Assembly (NCBI GenBank): GCA_964347945.1
Contig: CAYGAW010000152.1
Coordinates: 1 to 31,481, forward strand
Source of the DNA: CAYGAW01 sp964347945
GTDB taxonomy: Bacteria > Chloroflexota > Anaerolineae > UBA7937 > B3-Chlor
DNA: 31,481 bases
Direction of reading: 5' to 3'
Shown: positions 21,317 through 31,200 of the stretch, one piece after another
How the letters are laid out: every line of letters begins with the position of its first letter
How positions within the stretch are numbered: position 1 is the stretch's first letter
Made by a program: the position numbers and the translations under genes
Notes under the pieces: generated by a model
Database searches by the model: none
What the model was told of the DNA's origin: nothing
The model's input: the letters and a program-made list of their open reading frames with translations, nothing else

Positions 21317-23497
21317 ATGCCGACTCGGAAGACCCAGCCGAACAGAAAACGTGCCATAGTAGTAAGAGGGGCAGCCTTCGCCCTCCTCGGCTGCGCAGCG
21401 GTCACCGCACTCAGTCTCGCCTCCCCCACCCGAGACCCGCTCACGGAAGCCTGGATCATGATCCTGCGCCGGTTGTTCGGCTGGGGCGTGTATGCCGTCC
21501 CTTTGGCGTTGGGGGCGGCGGGCTTCTGGCTGCTCCTTGAAAGCTTGCGGCGTGAACGCCACACGCCGTGGGGAAGGACGGCGGGAGCGATACTGATCCT
21601 CCTCACCTCGCTGACCACCTTGCATCTTCTCTCCTTCCGTGAGGATGCCCGCCAACTGGCAGCGGAAGGTGGAGGGGGAGGCTACGCGGGATGGATCCTC
21701 AGCGAAGCCCTTACCGTGAGCATCGGCCGCATAGGAGCCTATGTCGCGCTAGTGGCATCGGGCGCAGTAGCGATGATCTTGCTCTTTGGCGTCTCCATAG
21801 CCCAGATGGGCACCGGTTTACGACGAGCCTGGACGAACCTTAGGGACACCTATCGTGATCACCGGCCCTCTATCAAGATTGGCCCGCCCAGCAACGGCGA
21901 AGGCGTCCCCAAACGCGTGGCTGAAAAGGTATCGGAACTGCTGAAGCCGTCGCCAACCGAACAACAGGCCCCGCAAGAGAGAGACACCCTCCTTCCGCCG
22001 CGCATCATGGCCGGTGGCAAGCAATGGCACCTCCCCGAAGTGGGAAGCATCCTGGAGGAGAACATCGAGCAGGAGTTCAGCGAGACCGAGATCAGGCGGA
22101 AGGTTCGGATCATCGAAGATACCCTCCACAGCTTTGGCGTGCCCGCCAAGGTGGTAGAGGTCAACCAGGGGCCCACCGTCACGCAGTTCGGCGTGGAGCC
22201 GGGATATGTGGAAAGGAAGGGTCGAGACGGCAAGATAGCCCGGGCCAAGGTCAAGGTGAGCAAGATCGACGCCTTGGCCCAAGACCTGGCCCTCGCGCTC
22301 GCGGCCGCGCCCGTACGCATCGAAGCCCCGGTGCCGGGCCGCTCCATCATCGGCATCGAGGTACCCAACGATGAGGTCACCTTGGTTTCTCTCCGAGGGG
22401 TGATGGAGGCAGGCGAATTCCTGCGACAGACCTCCCGGCTGAGAATCGCCCTGGGACGGGATGTGTCCGGTGCCCCTGTGGTCGCCGACCTGAGCACCAT
22501 GCCCCATCTCCTCATCGCCGGCGCCACCGGCTCCGGGAAGAGCGTCTGCATCAACTCCATCGTCACCTGCCTGCTGTTCAACAACAGCCCCGACGACGTG
22601 AGACTGCTCATGATCGACCCCAAGATGGTGGAATTGGTCAACTTCAACGGCATCCCGCACCTCCTGGCGCCAGTCGTGGTGGAGATCGAGAGCGTGGTGG
22701 GGACCCTGAAGTGGATCCTTCGGGAAATGGAGCGCCGCTACAAGCTCTTCTCCAAGGCTACGGCGCGCAACCTCGATCACTACAACCGGGAGTTGCTTTC
22801 ACACGGGGAGAGAGCCCTGCCGTACATCGTGGTCGTGGTAGACGAACTGGCAGACCTGATGATGGCCGCCGCGGACGAGGTCGAAAGGTCGCTCTGTCGC
22901 CTGGCCCAGATGTCCAGGGCGACGGGGATACACCTGGTCATCGCCACCCAGCGCCCTTCGGTGGACGTGGTCACGGGATTGATCAAGGCCAACTTCCCGG
23001 CACGCATCTCCTTCGCCGTCACCTCCCGCACGGATTCCCGTGTGGTGTTGGACGCCGGTGGGGCGGAGAAACTACTGGGAAAGGGTGACATGCTGTATAT
23101 GGCGTCCGACTCCAGCACACCCGTTCGCTTGCAGGGCTGCTTCGTCTCAAACAAAGAGATCGAGAGACTGGTGCTGTTCTGGAAGGGGCTGGAGGTTCAC
23201 CCAGAGGAACGGTTGGAGGAATTGGTGCAGCAGCCCCTGTGGGCCGACATGGCCGAATCGGCCGACGTAACAGATGAGCCGGACGATGAACTGCTGGACG
23301 AGGCAATCCATCTAGTACAGCGGGAGAAGCGCGCTTCCATCTCCTTCCTGCAACGCCGACTGCGGATCGGGTACGCAAGGGCGGCGCGCCTCATCGATAT
23401 CATGGAAAAGAAAAGAATCATAGGGCCGCCTCACGGTGCCGGTGGTTCACGAGAGGTACCGGGAGTAGAAAAGGAGATTCCATGGCCGACAGCGTAG
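21317..23497 (+). CDS. ftsK: FtsK/SpoIIIE DNA translocase
   Basis: Hexameric ATP-driven DNA pump that clears and resolves chromosome ends at the division septum. 726 residues: about four membrane helices in the first 160 residues (AFALLGCAAVTALSLA, VYAVPLALGAAGFWLLL, AILILLTSLTTLHLL, IGAYVALVASGAVAMILLFG), a short linker, then the alpha/beta motor with Walker A GATGSGKS near residue 403, LLMIDPKMVELVNFNG, Walker B VVVVDELADLMM near 508 and IHLVIATQRPSVDVVTGLIK. The last 65 residues are a winged-helix gamma domain (ISFLQRRLRIGYARAARLID). No ribosome site precedes the ATG; it sits 4 bp after the udg stop, suggesting coupling. The linker is short compared with proteobacterial FtsK, nearer the SpoIIIE pattern. 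Confidence 0.95.
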   Translation: MPTRKTQPNRKRAIVVRGAAFALLGCAAVTALSLASPTRDPLTEAWIMILRRLFGWGVYAVPLALGAAGFWLLLESLRRERHTPWGRTAGAILILLTSLTTLHLLSFREDARQLAAEGGGGGYAGWILSEALTVSIGRIGAYVALVASGAVAMILLFGVSIAQMGTGLRRAWTNLRDTYRDHRPSIKIGPPSNGEGVPKRVAEKVSELLKPSPTEQQAPQERDTLLPPRIMAGGKQWHLPEVGSILEENIEQEFSETEIRRKVRIIEDTLHSFGVPAKVVEVNQGPTVTQFGVEPGYVERKGRDGKIARAKVKVSKIDALAQDLALALAAAPVRIEAPVPGRSIIGIEVPNDEVTLVSLRGVMEAGEFLRQTSRLRIALGRDVSGAPVVADLSTMPHLLIAGATGSGKSVCINSIVTCLLFNNSPDDVRLLMIDPKMVELVNFNGIPHLLAPVVVEIESVVGTLKWILREMERRYKLFSKATARNLDHYNRELLSHGERALPYIVVVVDELADLMMAAADEVERSLCRLAQMSRATGIHLVIATQRPSVDVVTGLIKANFPARISFAVTSRTDSRVVLDAGGAEKLLGKGDMLYMASDSSTPVRLQGCFVSNKEIERLVLFWKGLEVHPEERLEELVQQPLWADMAESADVTDEPDDELLDEAIHLVQREKRASISFLQRRLRIGYARAARLIDIMEKKRIIGPPHGAGGSREVPGVEKEIPWPTA

Positions 23498-24438
23498 CAG
23501 CTCTGAGGGACAACAAGATGAAGATCTGGCTGGCCGAGGTGCGAGCGCCATTCTTCACCGCCACGGTGGTGCCCATCCTACTGGGCGCAGTTATCGCCTG
23601 GGCGAGGACGGGGCCCTTTCACTGGGGGTATTTCCTGCTGACCATGATCGGAGGGCTGCTGCTGCACACGGGTACGAACGTGGCCAACGACTACTTCGAT
23701 CACAAGAGCGGGACCGACGACGTGAACGTAGAGTTCGTGCGCCCCTTCACAGGGGGCAGCCGTATGATCCAAGAAGGGCTCCTCACCCCCAGGGAGGTAA
23801 TCAGCGGTGCCCTCGCTGCCTATGTGCTGGCCGCGATAATCGGCCTCTACCTGGCCTACGTGCGAGGCCCAATGATCATCGTCCTGGGGCTTGTTGGTCT
23901 CTTGTCCGGGTTCTTCTACACCGCCCCGCCCATCAACCTAGTCAGCAGGGGGATAGGGGAGTTCTTCATCGGTCTCAACTTCGGGGTACTGATGACGCTA
24001 GGCGCCTTCTACGTACAGACCGGCTACCTGGACTGGGAACCTGTCGTGGCGTCCATCCCCGTAGCGCTCCTTATCGCGGGCGTTCTCTACATCAACGAGT
24101 TTCAAGACGCCCCCGCCGACGGTTCCGTGGGCAAGGATCACCTGGTGGTCAGGTTCGGCAGGAGGCAGGCCGCTGTGGGCTATGCCATCCTTATGGCCGT
24201 CACTTATGCGTGGATTGCAGGAGCGGCCCTTCTGAGGATCACGTCGCCCTTTACCCTGATCGCCTTGGCGACGCTGCCGGTAGCCATTGGAGCCGTGAAG
24301 GTGGCGCGGGCTCATTACGACGAATACCAGAAGCTGGTGCCGGCGAACGCCGCCACCGTCTTCATTCACCTTCTAACGGGCCTGCTGCTCTCGGCCGCCT
24401 ACCTTCTAGACGGCGCAGTTCGATCTTTCGTGTCCTAA
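23482..24438 (+). CDS. menA: 1,4-dihydroxy-2-naphthoate polyprenyltransferase (MenA-like, UbiA family)
   Basis: Integral membrane enzyme that attaches the isoprenoid tail in menaquinone synthesis. 318 residues, eight to nine helices. The first Asp-rich prenyl-diphosphate site is NVANDYFDHKSGTDD and the second is NEFQDAPADGSVGKDHL, both as in MenA. The ATG has AAGGAGAT 3 nt upstream, and the gene overlaps the end of ftsK by 16 bp, so it is in the same operon. A related UbiA enzyme for another lipid is possible, but MenA fits best and suits an anaerobe that respires with menaquinone. Confidence 0.87.
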   Translation: MADSVAALRDNKMKIWLAEVRAPFFTATVVPILLGAVIAWARTGPFHWGYFLLTMIGGLLLHTGTNVANDYFDHKSGTDDVNVEFVRPFTGGSRMIQEGLLTPREVISGALAAYVLAAIIGLYLAYVRGPMIIVLGLVGLLSGFFYTAPPINLVSRGIGEFFIGLNFGVLMTLGAFYVQTGYLDWEPVVASIPVALLIAGVLYINEFQDAPADGSVGKDHLVVRFGRRQAAVGYAILMAVTYAWIAGAALLRITSPFTLIALATLPVAIGAVKVARAHYDEYQKLVPANAATVFIHLLTGLLLSAAYLLDGAVRSFVS

Positions 24439-24467
24439 AGGTTCACTGTTCGCTTGGCCACCTTCCA

Positions 24468-24487
24468 CGACGCTTCCCCCGGCGTCG
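24468..24487 (+). terminator. possible terminator hairpin after menA
   Basis: CGACGC and GCGTCG form a perfect 6-bp stem with an 8-nt loop, 30 bp after the menA stop. There is no T-run, so intrinsic termination is only a guess. Confidence 0.3.
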
Positions 24488-24656
24488 GTCCACCATCCGT
24501 CGAGCATGCTGAGCCGTGGAGCAGCGCCTTAGACGATGCGGCTTCGTGGTGGGTGCTCAGCACGCCTCGCTGTCTTCGATACGGCCTTCGGCGCAACTAG
24601 GGCGCCCCAAGACCGGGCCCCGAGAAGTGCAACAAGACCGTCTAGCAGAACAACGC

Positions 24657-24685
24657 TTGCCCTATTGGGCACTTTGTGGTATCAT
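24657..24685 (+). promoter_or_regulatory. possible promoter of the PD40 lipoprotein gene
   Basis: TTGCCC and TATCAT are 17 nt apart (24657-24662 and 24680-24685). The leader to the ATG would be nearly 290 nt, which is long, so another promoter may exist closer in. Confidence 0.4.
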
Positions 24686-24980
24686 GCATCCGACACAATA
24701 ATATAGCGAAAACGCGTCCGGCTAAACGGAAACCCGGCGTCAGCTACCAACTGCGTGCCGGGCGGTTGCGGGCAGAACACTGCACAATGAGGCTCATCCC
24801 ACGCGACGCGGCGATGGGCCATTCTGTGTGGCGCCCGTGCCGCAGAGGAGACCAGGAGACCTACTGACGCTAACATCACGTCCACGTTGCTGAGAGCTCG
24901 ATCAGCAGCGCGTACTGACAACGACGCTGTAAGAGGAGGATCCACAGATCGAAACGCTTCACCTCATTACGAGCTGCGAA

Positions 24981-26066
24981 ATGCAGAAGTCGAGCCCCAC
25001 TCGAAGAGCGTGGAAGCTGACTCGGGGGGGAATCAGGTGTGCCGGCGCAATTGCACTATTGTCACTCACGCTCGGTGCTTGTCAAGGAACCGTGACCCCA
25101 ACCCCCACGCCCACACCCCCCGCTAGTGGAGGCCAGATTGCCTTCCTCTCGGGCCGGGACGGCAATTACCAAATCTGCGTGATGAACGCCGACGGAGGCG
25201 AGCCAAGGTGTGTCACCGATCGCGCGAGCGATTACGGGGCGCCGAGTTGGTCGCCCGACGGCCAACGGATAATCTTCCAGTCTCACTTTGCCGGCCCGTT
25301 TCGCATCTTCGTGGTGAATTCCGACGGCACTGGCCTGGCCCGCTTCACCGATCAGCGCATCGACGGTAGCAGTGCAGCCGTCTCGCCAGATGGAGGGCAC
25401 ATTGCGTTCGACTCCCTCCGCGATCACAACACCGACGTCTACGTGATGAACGTAGACGGCAGCGAACTAATGCGCCTCACCGACGACCCCGCCGATGATT
25501 GTTGTCCAGCGTGGTCGCCCGATGCGCGACGGATTGCTTTTGTGTCCCAACGCGATCGCAACCCCGAGATCTACGTCATGAAAGCAGACGGCACAGACGT
25601 CACCCGCCTCACCGATGACCCCGCCTATGATTGTTGTCCAGCCTGGTCGCCCGACGGCCAACGCATAGCCTTCACTTCCAGAACCGACGGCTACGACGAG
25701 ATTCACCTAATGAATGCAGACGGCAGCGAATCGAGACCTCTCACTGCCCCTTGGGCGAACAGTGGCATGCCTGCCTGGTCACCCGATGGACGGCGGATCG
25801 CTTTCGTATCCGATCTCGATGGCAACTTCGAGATCTACCTGGCGGACGCCGATGGAGCCAACCTCACCCGCCTGACCAACATCCCGGCCAGGGACCAGTC
25901 GCCGGCCTGGTCCCCCGATGGACGGAGGATTGCCTTTGTCTCCGAGCGCGATGGCAACCTCGAGATCTACGTGATGAACGCAGACGGCACAGAGGTCACC
26001 CGCCTCACCAACGACCCCGTCCATGATCTGTGGCCTGCCTGGTGCCCCACGACCGCCAGCCAGTGA
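24981..26066 (+). CDS. PD40 (TolB-like) beta-propeller lipoprotein
   Basis: Exported lipoprotein of 361 residues. A signal peptide ends in the lipobox LGAC (Cys34), after a hydrophobic core CAGAIALLSLT. A Thr-Pro linker (TPTPTPTPP) of the kind common in Chloroflexota follows. Then come seven repeats of about 44 residues, each with the PD40 pattern IAF-S--DGN-EIYVMNADG ... RLT-DP ... PAWSPDG, together forming a beta-propeller. Such propellers bind proteins or polysaccharides at the cell surface; the ligand here is unknown. Repeats 3 and 4 both contain a Cys-Cys pair (DCCPAWSPD). No strong ribosome site precedes the ATG, so the start is moderately sure. It stands alone between two intergenic regions. 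Confidence 0.9.
   Translation: MQKSSPTRRAWKLTRGGIRCAGAIALLSLTLGACQGTVTPTPTPTPPASGGQIAFLSGRDGNYQICVMNADGGEPRCVTDRASDYGAPSWSPDGQRIIFQSHFAGPFRIFVVNSDGTGLARFTDQRIDGSSAAVSPDGGHIAFDSLRDHNTDVYVMNVDGSELMRLTDDPADDCCPAWSPDARRIAFVSQRDRNPEIYVMKADGTDVTRLTDDPAYDCCPAWSPDGQRIAFTSRTDGYDEIHLMNADGSESRPLTAPWANSGMPAWSPDGRRIAFVSDLDGNFEIYLADADGANLTRLTNIPARDQSPAWSPDGRRIAFVSERDGNLEIYVMNADGTEVTRLTNDPVHDLWPAWCPTTASQ
25131..26060 (+). repeat. seven tandem about 132-bp coding repeats
   Basis: In-gene repeats encoding the PD40 blades. Units 3/4 and units 6/7 are most alike at DNA level, for example around GATTGTTGTCCAGC in units 3 and 4. Confidence 0.85.
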
Positions 26067-26119
26067 CATGCTCAACAGACAAGCAAAGGCCCCCTCTCAA
26101 CGAGAACGGGCCTCCCACA

Positions 26120-26153
26120 AGACCTCCGAGGTCTCTCAAGACCTCGGAGGTCT
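26120..26153. repeat. perfect 15-bp inverted repeat between convergent genes
   Basis: AGACCTCCGAGGTCT, loop CTCA, AGACCTCGGAGGTCT. Each arm is itself an odd palindrome around one central base, so the element can fold as one long hairpin or two short ones. It lies between the lipoprotein and epimerase stops and could act as a bidirectional terminator, or be a copy of a dispersed palindromic element. There is no T-run. Confidence 0.85.
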
Positions 26154-26318
26154 CGATGTAGGGGACCTTCACGAGCCAGTATCCCCCTCACCAAAACAGG
26201 TGTCGCCGCGGATTGGAGATCCACTCGTCTCCGCCCAGCGTGGGATACACGAAGAGGTGAAGATCTGCCTCCGCGTTCTACGACCTCGCCACCTGTAAAG
26301 ACCCCGGGGGTAGGTCAC

Positions 26319-27239
26319 TCAGGACGCACCGCGGAAATGCTCTATGGTCCTTTCCAGGCCCTCCTCCAAGGTCACCGCGGACTCCCACTCCAGCTCCGCG
26401 CGGGCCTTTCCGGCATCAAGATAGATCTTGAAGGTCTCGCCTGGTTTAGGAGGGCCGTGGACAGCCTCATCGGCATACCCGGTCATCTGCTGCATGGTGG
26501 CGAAGAGTTCGTTGATCGAGGTGCCCACACCACGGCCCAGATTGTAGGTTCCGCCATTCCCCCGCTCCATAGCCACCAGGTTGGCTCGCACGACGTCGTC
26601 CACGTAGACAAAGTCCCGCTCCTGCTCTCCACTGCCGTTGATCACCACTTGCTCCCCTTCCACCATCTGGCGAGCGAAGATGGCCACCACCCCACCCTCG
26701 CCGAAGGGGTCCTGGCGGGGACCGTACACGTTCGCGTAACGCAGGGTTGTGTACTCCAGACCATGGGTCTGCCGGTAGAGATAGAGGTAGTGCTCTACTG
26801 CCAACTTGCTGATGCCATAGGGACAGATGGGTTCGACGGGGTGAACCTCGTCGCAGGGCAGGTACGCTGGTTGCCCGTACACCGCCCCGCCGGTGGAGGC
26901 GTAGATGAGCTTCTCAACCCCATGCCTGCGGGCGCACTCCAAGAGATTGAGGGAGCCCAGGACATTCACGTCGGCGTCGAAGATGGGATCGGCCATGGAG
27001 ACGCGCACGTCCACCTGGGCCGCGTGGTGGTTGACCACCTCGGGTCGCTCCTCTGCGAACACCCCCTCCAGGTCCGGGCTGCGGATGTCCAATTGGCGGA
27101 ACTTGGCGTCATGGTGAACGTGCCCTCTCTTGCCAGAGGATAGATCATCGATGACCACGACGCTGTGACCTTCCTCGATCAGGGCATCCACCACGTGGGA
27201 GCCGATGAATCCCGCTCCGCCGGTAACCAGCACGTTCAA
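26319..27239 (-). CDS. galE: NAD-dependent sugar epimerase/dehydratase, UDP-glucose 4-epimerase-like
   Basis: Extended SDR acting on a nucleotide sugar, 306 residues. It shows the NAD motif TGGAGFIGS (7-15), the YGISK active site (Tyr and Lys), an upstream Ser/Thr in YASTGGAVYGQ, and the sugar-binding LRYANVYGPRQDP and ERDFVYVDDVVRA. The short length and SSGKRGHVHHDA segment suit the compact GalE group found in many Gram-positive-like bacteria; other NDP-sugar epimerases cannot be excluded. The start is a TTG at 27239 with AAAGG 8 nt upstream and a very short leader. It stands alone, facing the lipoprotein gene. Confidence 0.88.
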   Translation of the reverse strand: MNVLVTGGAGFIGSHVVDALIEEGHSVVVIDDLSSGKRGHVHHDAKFRQLDIRSPDLEGVFAEERPEVVNHHAAQVDVRVSMADPIFDADVNVLGSLNLLECARRHGVEKLIYASTGGAVYGQPAYLPCDEVHPVEPICPYGISKLAVEHYLYLYRQTHGLEYTTLRYANVYGPRQDPFGEGGVVAIFARQMVEGEQVVINGSGEQERDFVYVDDVVRANLVAMERGNGGTYNLGRGVGTSINELFATMQQMTGYADEAVHGPPKPGETFKIYLDAGKARAELEWESAVTLEEGLERTIEHFRGAS

Positions 27240-27259
27240 GACGCGTACCTTTCTGCGCT

Positions 27260-27288
27260 ATTATAACCGCCCTGCAAGGCCCGGTCAA
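27260..27288 (-). promoter_or_regulatory. sigma-70 promoter of the epimerase gene
   Basis: Minus-strand TTGACC (27288-27283), 17-nt spacer, TATAAT (27265-27260). The predicted start near 27253 leaves only about 14 nt before the TTG codon, which supports that start. Confidence 0.82.
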
Positions 27289-27362
27289 TACAGCGAGGCA
27301 GCAACCTGCTCGGCGAGATGCGCGTCTGGCGTCAGTCCATCCGAGGGAAGCATACATGTGCA

Positions 27363-27510
27363 TCGATACACCGCTGCGTGCTTCAATACGGCTCCTGCGC
27401 CCTTCGATACGCCGCTCCGCGGCTACTCAGGGTGCGGAGCCTACTCAGCTTGCGCAGCTAACCAAGCACTACTCAGGCTGCGGGGTTGCTCGGGGTTCGC
27501 GGGTACTCAG
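27363..27510. repeat. REP-like patch of degenerate short repeats and palindromes
   Basis: TCGATAC/TCAATAC units recur about every 20 nt (27363, 27383, 27404), followed by four copies of TACTCAG (27424, 27442, 27470, 27504). A 13-14 bp imperfect inverted repeat, GGCTCCTGCGCCCT (27390-27403) with AGGGTGCGGAGCC (27429-27441), encloses a perfect inner hairpin GCCGC-TCC-GCGGC (27411-27423). This looks like a dispersed extragenic palindromic element rather than a gene. The rest of the 420-bp gap holds only the two promoters. Confidence 0.65.
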
Positions 27511-27591
27511 CACTACCCTCCAGCGAGCCAACGGCGCGGCATAGTGAGCGACCAACGGCGAATCTGACCTGGTGTCCGCTCCTGCTAGCAA

Positions 27592-27620
27592 TTGAAGCGT
27601 CCAACGGGGTACAGTATAAT
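27592..27620 (+). promoter_or_regulatory. sigma-70 promoter of the small SMP-like gene
   Basis: TTGAAG (27592-27597), 17-nt spacer, TATAAT (27615-27620). The predicted start near 27628 is 30 nt before the ATG. Confidence 0.72.
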
Positions 27621-27657
27621 CTCGCACCATCTGCGACGGACGAGGGAGGAGACAATC

Positions 27658-28137
27658 ATGGCCACCAACGAGGATTCGCAGAGAGTCGTCGAACCGCGCC
27701 TCAGCCCTCAACTGACCGAACTCAAGGAGCGCCTCGACGCCGGCACTCACCACGGCGAGCCCTTCGAGGTCACACTGACCAACAGAGAGCTCGGGGAAGC
27801 CGTCGCCTGGTATCTTCGGCGCCTTCCCGGTGTTCCCTTCGACAACCCCCAGGTATCCATAGAGCCCGGTGCCATCGAGGCACGCGTAGAGACCCAGCTG
27901 GGCAAGATGCGCCTGCCCGCCACCGCCCGGGCCTGGGTCTTTGTGCAGGACGGGAGACCTCTCGTAACTGTCGAGAGAGTGCAGTTGGGGAGTGCCGCCC
28001 TGCCGGACTCCATCCTGTTTCTGGTCGAGGATCAGCTCAACAAGAACCTCGCTATGCGAGAGGGAGACCTTCCTGTGATCCTCGATGAAGTGGAGCTAGA
28101 GCAAGGCCGGTTCACGGTCCGGGGAAAGATCCGCTAG
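27658..28137 (+). CDS. small soluble protein resembling DUF2993/DUF2140 (SMP-like) domains
   Basis: 159 residues from the ATG at 27658, supported by GGGAGGAG 6 nt upstream and the promoter just ahead; a longer frame from 27592 would overlap that promoter. No signal peptide or membrane helix. The pattern FEVTLTNRELGEAVAWYL ... VSIEPGAIEARVETQLG ... VTVERVQLGSAALPDSILFL ... VELEQGRFTVRGKIR, alternating beta-strands with an LP-S motif, resembles lipid-binding LmeA/YpmS-type domains normally anchored in the membrane. Here the anchor is missing. The similarity is from memory of the pattern and should be taken lightly; the function is unknown. Confidence 0.72.
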   Translation: MATNEDSQRVVEPRLSPQLTELKERLDAGTHHGEPFEVTLTNRELGEAVAWYLRRLPGVPFDNPQVSIEPGAIEARVETQLGKMRLPATARAWVFVQDGRPLVTVERVQLGSAALPDSILFLVEDQLNKNLAMREGDLPVILDEVELEQGRFTVRGKIR

Positions 28138-28223
28138 GCCGCCAACTCGTCTCTGGCAGCTCTGAGGGGGATCGGTTCTCCCGGGCTCACCTTGGTACAT
28201 GGATCTCGCAGTACACTCTACCG

Positions 28224-31200
28224 TCACTCGTGCTGGAGCTTGAAACCCTTCTCCCCGAAAAGTCTCAGACAGGCGTCCACCACCTCAGCATCGTAGAAGA
28301 CGCCTCTTCGCTGCGAGATCTCCTGTAGCGCTTCCTTCATGCCGTGGGCTGGCCGGTACGGCCGGTTCGAGGCCATAGCCTCGACGGTGTCAGCCACACA
28401 GAGAACCCTTGCCGCCAGCAGTATCTCGTGACGCAACAGACCACGAGGATAGCCGGAACCATCGATCCTCTCATGATGCTGGAGCACAATCTCGGCCACG
28501 GGCCAGGGGAACTCCACCGTCATCAAGATATCGTGAGCCGTCTGCGGATGAGTCTGTATCATCTGCGTCTCGATCTCGGTCAGACTGGTCGGCTTACTCA
28601 GGATTTCAGCTGGCACATCGATCTTGCCGATATCGTGAACAAGCCCTGCCATGCGGATGCCCAATACCTCGTCTTCCGGCATGCCCATCTCCTCGGCGAT
28701 AGCAGAGGCCAGACGGGCCACCTCCTGCTGATGACCAGCCGTGTAGGGATCTCTGGCCTCAGCCAGCGCCGCAAGAGCCTTGACCGTTCCCTCGAACGTT
28801 CTTTCCAGCCTGTCGTAGCTCTGCTGAAGCTCTAGCTCCGCCCGCTTGCGCTCCTCCAATTCCCGCTGAGCAGCCTGGTAGAGTTGGGCGTTTTGAATAG
28901 CCACACTCACCTGGTGGCCCACCGACGAAACCAGCTTCAGATCAGCCACAGTCAGAGGCTCCAACGCTGTTGATTCAACATTCAGGACGCCCAGGATCTC
29001 CGAGTCCCTCACGATGGGCACGGCGATCTCGGAGACGACCCCTGGCGCAGCTTCGAGGTAGTCCGGATCCTCTTTGACGTCGTACACCAACTCTGCTTCT
29101 CCGCCCCGAGCTACACGACCAATGACTCCTCTGTCCAAAGGCATGTAGTCGAAAACCTCCGCGAGACGATACCCTACGTGGGCCCCCAGGCGTAGCCCCT
29201 CCCCATCCCTGGTGTATATACTGACCATACTGTAGCCCAAGGCCTCGGCCACGGTCTGCACCACGGTCTGGAAGACCTTCTCGGGCTCCAACGACGAGCC
29301 GACCAAGCGTGAGATTTCTTGAAGAATGGTACTCTCCTTGAGTCTGCGATCTGTTTCCTGGTAGAGCCGCGCGTTTTCGATGGCAACAGCCGCCTGATCG
29401 GCCAGCAGCGTCAGCACGCGCAGGTCGTCCTCGCCGAAGGCATGAGGCTTCATGAAAGCAACGTTGAAGACCCCTAGTACCCGATCCGCCTGCTTGAGGG
29501 GAAACCCCGCAATCGCTTCCACGCCCCAGTCCTGATCCCGGCACAAGGGATGGTCGCTGGCTTCGCTGATCACCACGGGCTCTCCCAACCCAGCGACCGT
29601 GGCCGTGAGGCCGTTCTTGCGAACTTCTGTGAAGATCTCCCCTTCCTCGTCCGGAGCCCAGACCCCTGTGCCGAAGGTGAATTCCCCTGTCTCGTGGTCG
29701 TACAGAAAGATGTGAGCATCGCTCGCCTTGACCAGTTCCACGGCGCTTCTGGCTATGGTGTCCAAGACCGTCGATAGGTCAAGCGACTGAGTAAGTTGAA
29801 GACTGATCTCCCGCAGCGCTGTCAGTTCCGCCACTCGCTTCTGCGCCTTCGTGAGCGAACGGGCGTTGTCGATGGCAATGGCGGCCTGGTTGGCGAAGAG
29901 CGTGGCCAGCTGAACGTCGTCTTGGTCGAAGGGACGCGCCGCGCCACGCGCGATGGTGAGCACACCCATGAATTCTTTGCCCCGCATGAGCGGGACTCCC
30001 AACGCCGCTCGGATCTCACGCTTGTCCGATTGAGGCAACCGACCGTCCCAGTGGACGTAGTCGTCCACAGTCAGCGGCTCGTGAGTCTGGGCGACATTGC
30101 CGGCGACTCCTTCACCCACAGCCAGGCTGATCTCCCTAGCGTCCTCGGCGTACCCCCAGCCGACCATCATCTCCAGCCTCTGCGATTCGGGGTCGAACTG
30201 GTCCAAAGCCCCGGCGTCGGCATCTAACAGGTGGATAGCCTGCTGAACGATGGTCGGAAGCACTTCCGAAAGCTCGGTTTCAGCAAGCACCTTGAGAGAG
30301 ACTTCGTGGAGCGCGGCGAGTTGCTCAATCGTATGCTCCCGCTCCGCGAAGAGTCGCGCGTTCTCGATGGCGATGGCCGCTTGGTTGGCGACGAGCGTGG
30401 CCAGGCGCATGTCGTCCTCATCGAATTCCCTCTCGAGGTCAGTGTCATCAACGAACAGAGCTCCCAGGAGAGTATCACCCCGCCTAATGGGTACACCAAG
30501 AACATTGGTGTTGGGCTCCTTATCAAACTGGTCTGATCTACCCTCCCAGTTGGAGTAGTCAGTCACTACCATGGGCTCGCCCGTCTCAGCAACATTTCCG
30601 CACACGCCTTCACCCATGGCCAATCTCAGCCCCGCGTAGTCCCCGGTCTGCCCCTGGACGACGATAAGTTCCAGTTCTTGGCTCCCAGGGTCGTACAGGT
30701 AGACGCCTCCGCTCCGCGCTCCCAGTAGATCGATTGCTCTCTCGGTAACGGTGTTTAGCAGCGCGGACACCTCCAACTGAGCAGCCATCTCCATGGAGAT
30801 CTCACATAGTGCCGCCAATTCTTCAGCCCTGCCCTTCGTTTGCTCGTAGAGCCTGGAATTCTCGATAGCAATCGCCACTTGGTTGCCAAAGGCGCTCAGC
30901 AAGTCCACATCTCTCTGTACGAAACGCGGGCTCTCTCGCTCTCTCTCGACGATCACGACACCCAGCAACTCCCCACCATAGGTGATGGGCACGCCCAGCA
31001 CACGCCCAAACCCGCGCCCTGCATACGCCTCCGCTCGGCCTTCCCAGGAGTCATAGTCATCCACCACCAAGGGCTCGCCAGTCTCTAGCACCCTTCCTGC
31101 GACGCCTTCGCCCGAGTTCAACACTCCTTCTTTCAACGGCGGGAGGAGCCCTATGGAGGCGGCGCTCATCAGATCGTCCTCTCGCGGGCGGTAGAGGTAG

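Larger units (their letters stand above)
24439..24980. other. 542-bp intergenic region
   Basis: No convincing gene or known RNA. It contains a weak hairpin after menA (24468-24487), a small palindrome GTGCTCAGCAC, and a possible promoter at 24657-24685. The rest is unexplained. Confidence 0.55.

Noticed and set aside
21818..22780. 320-codon minus-strand frame inside ftsK
   Set aside because: It lies entirely opposite the FtsK motor domain, whose Walker motifs are intact. Its translation lacks any domain pattern and there is no ribosome site.
25131..26060. Tandem repeats as a non-coding satellite
   Set aside because: The period is a multiple of three, the frame is open throughout, and the units translate to PD40 propeller blades.
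27363..27510. CRISPR-like array
   Set aside because: The units are only 7-10 nt, degenerate, spaced about 20 nt and form hairpins; there are no cas genes and no uniform spacers.
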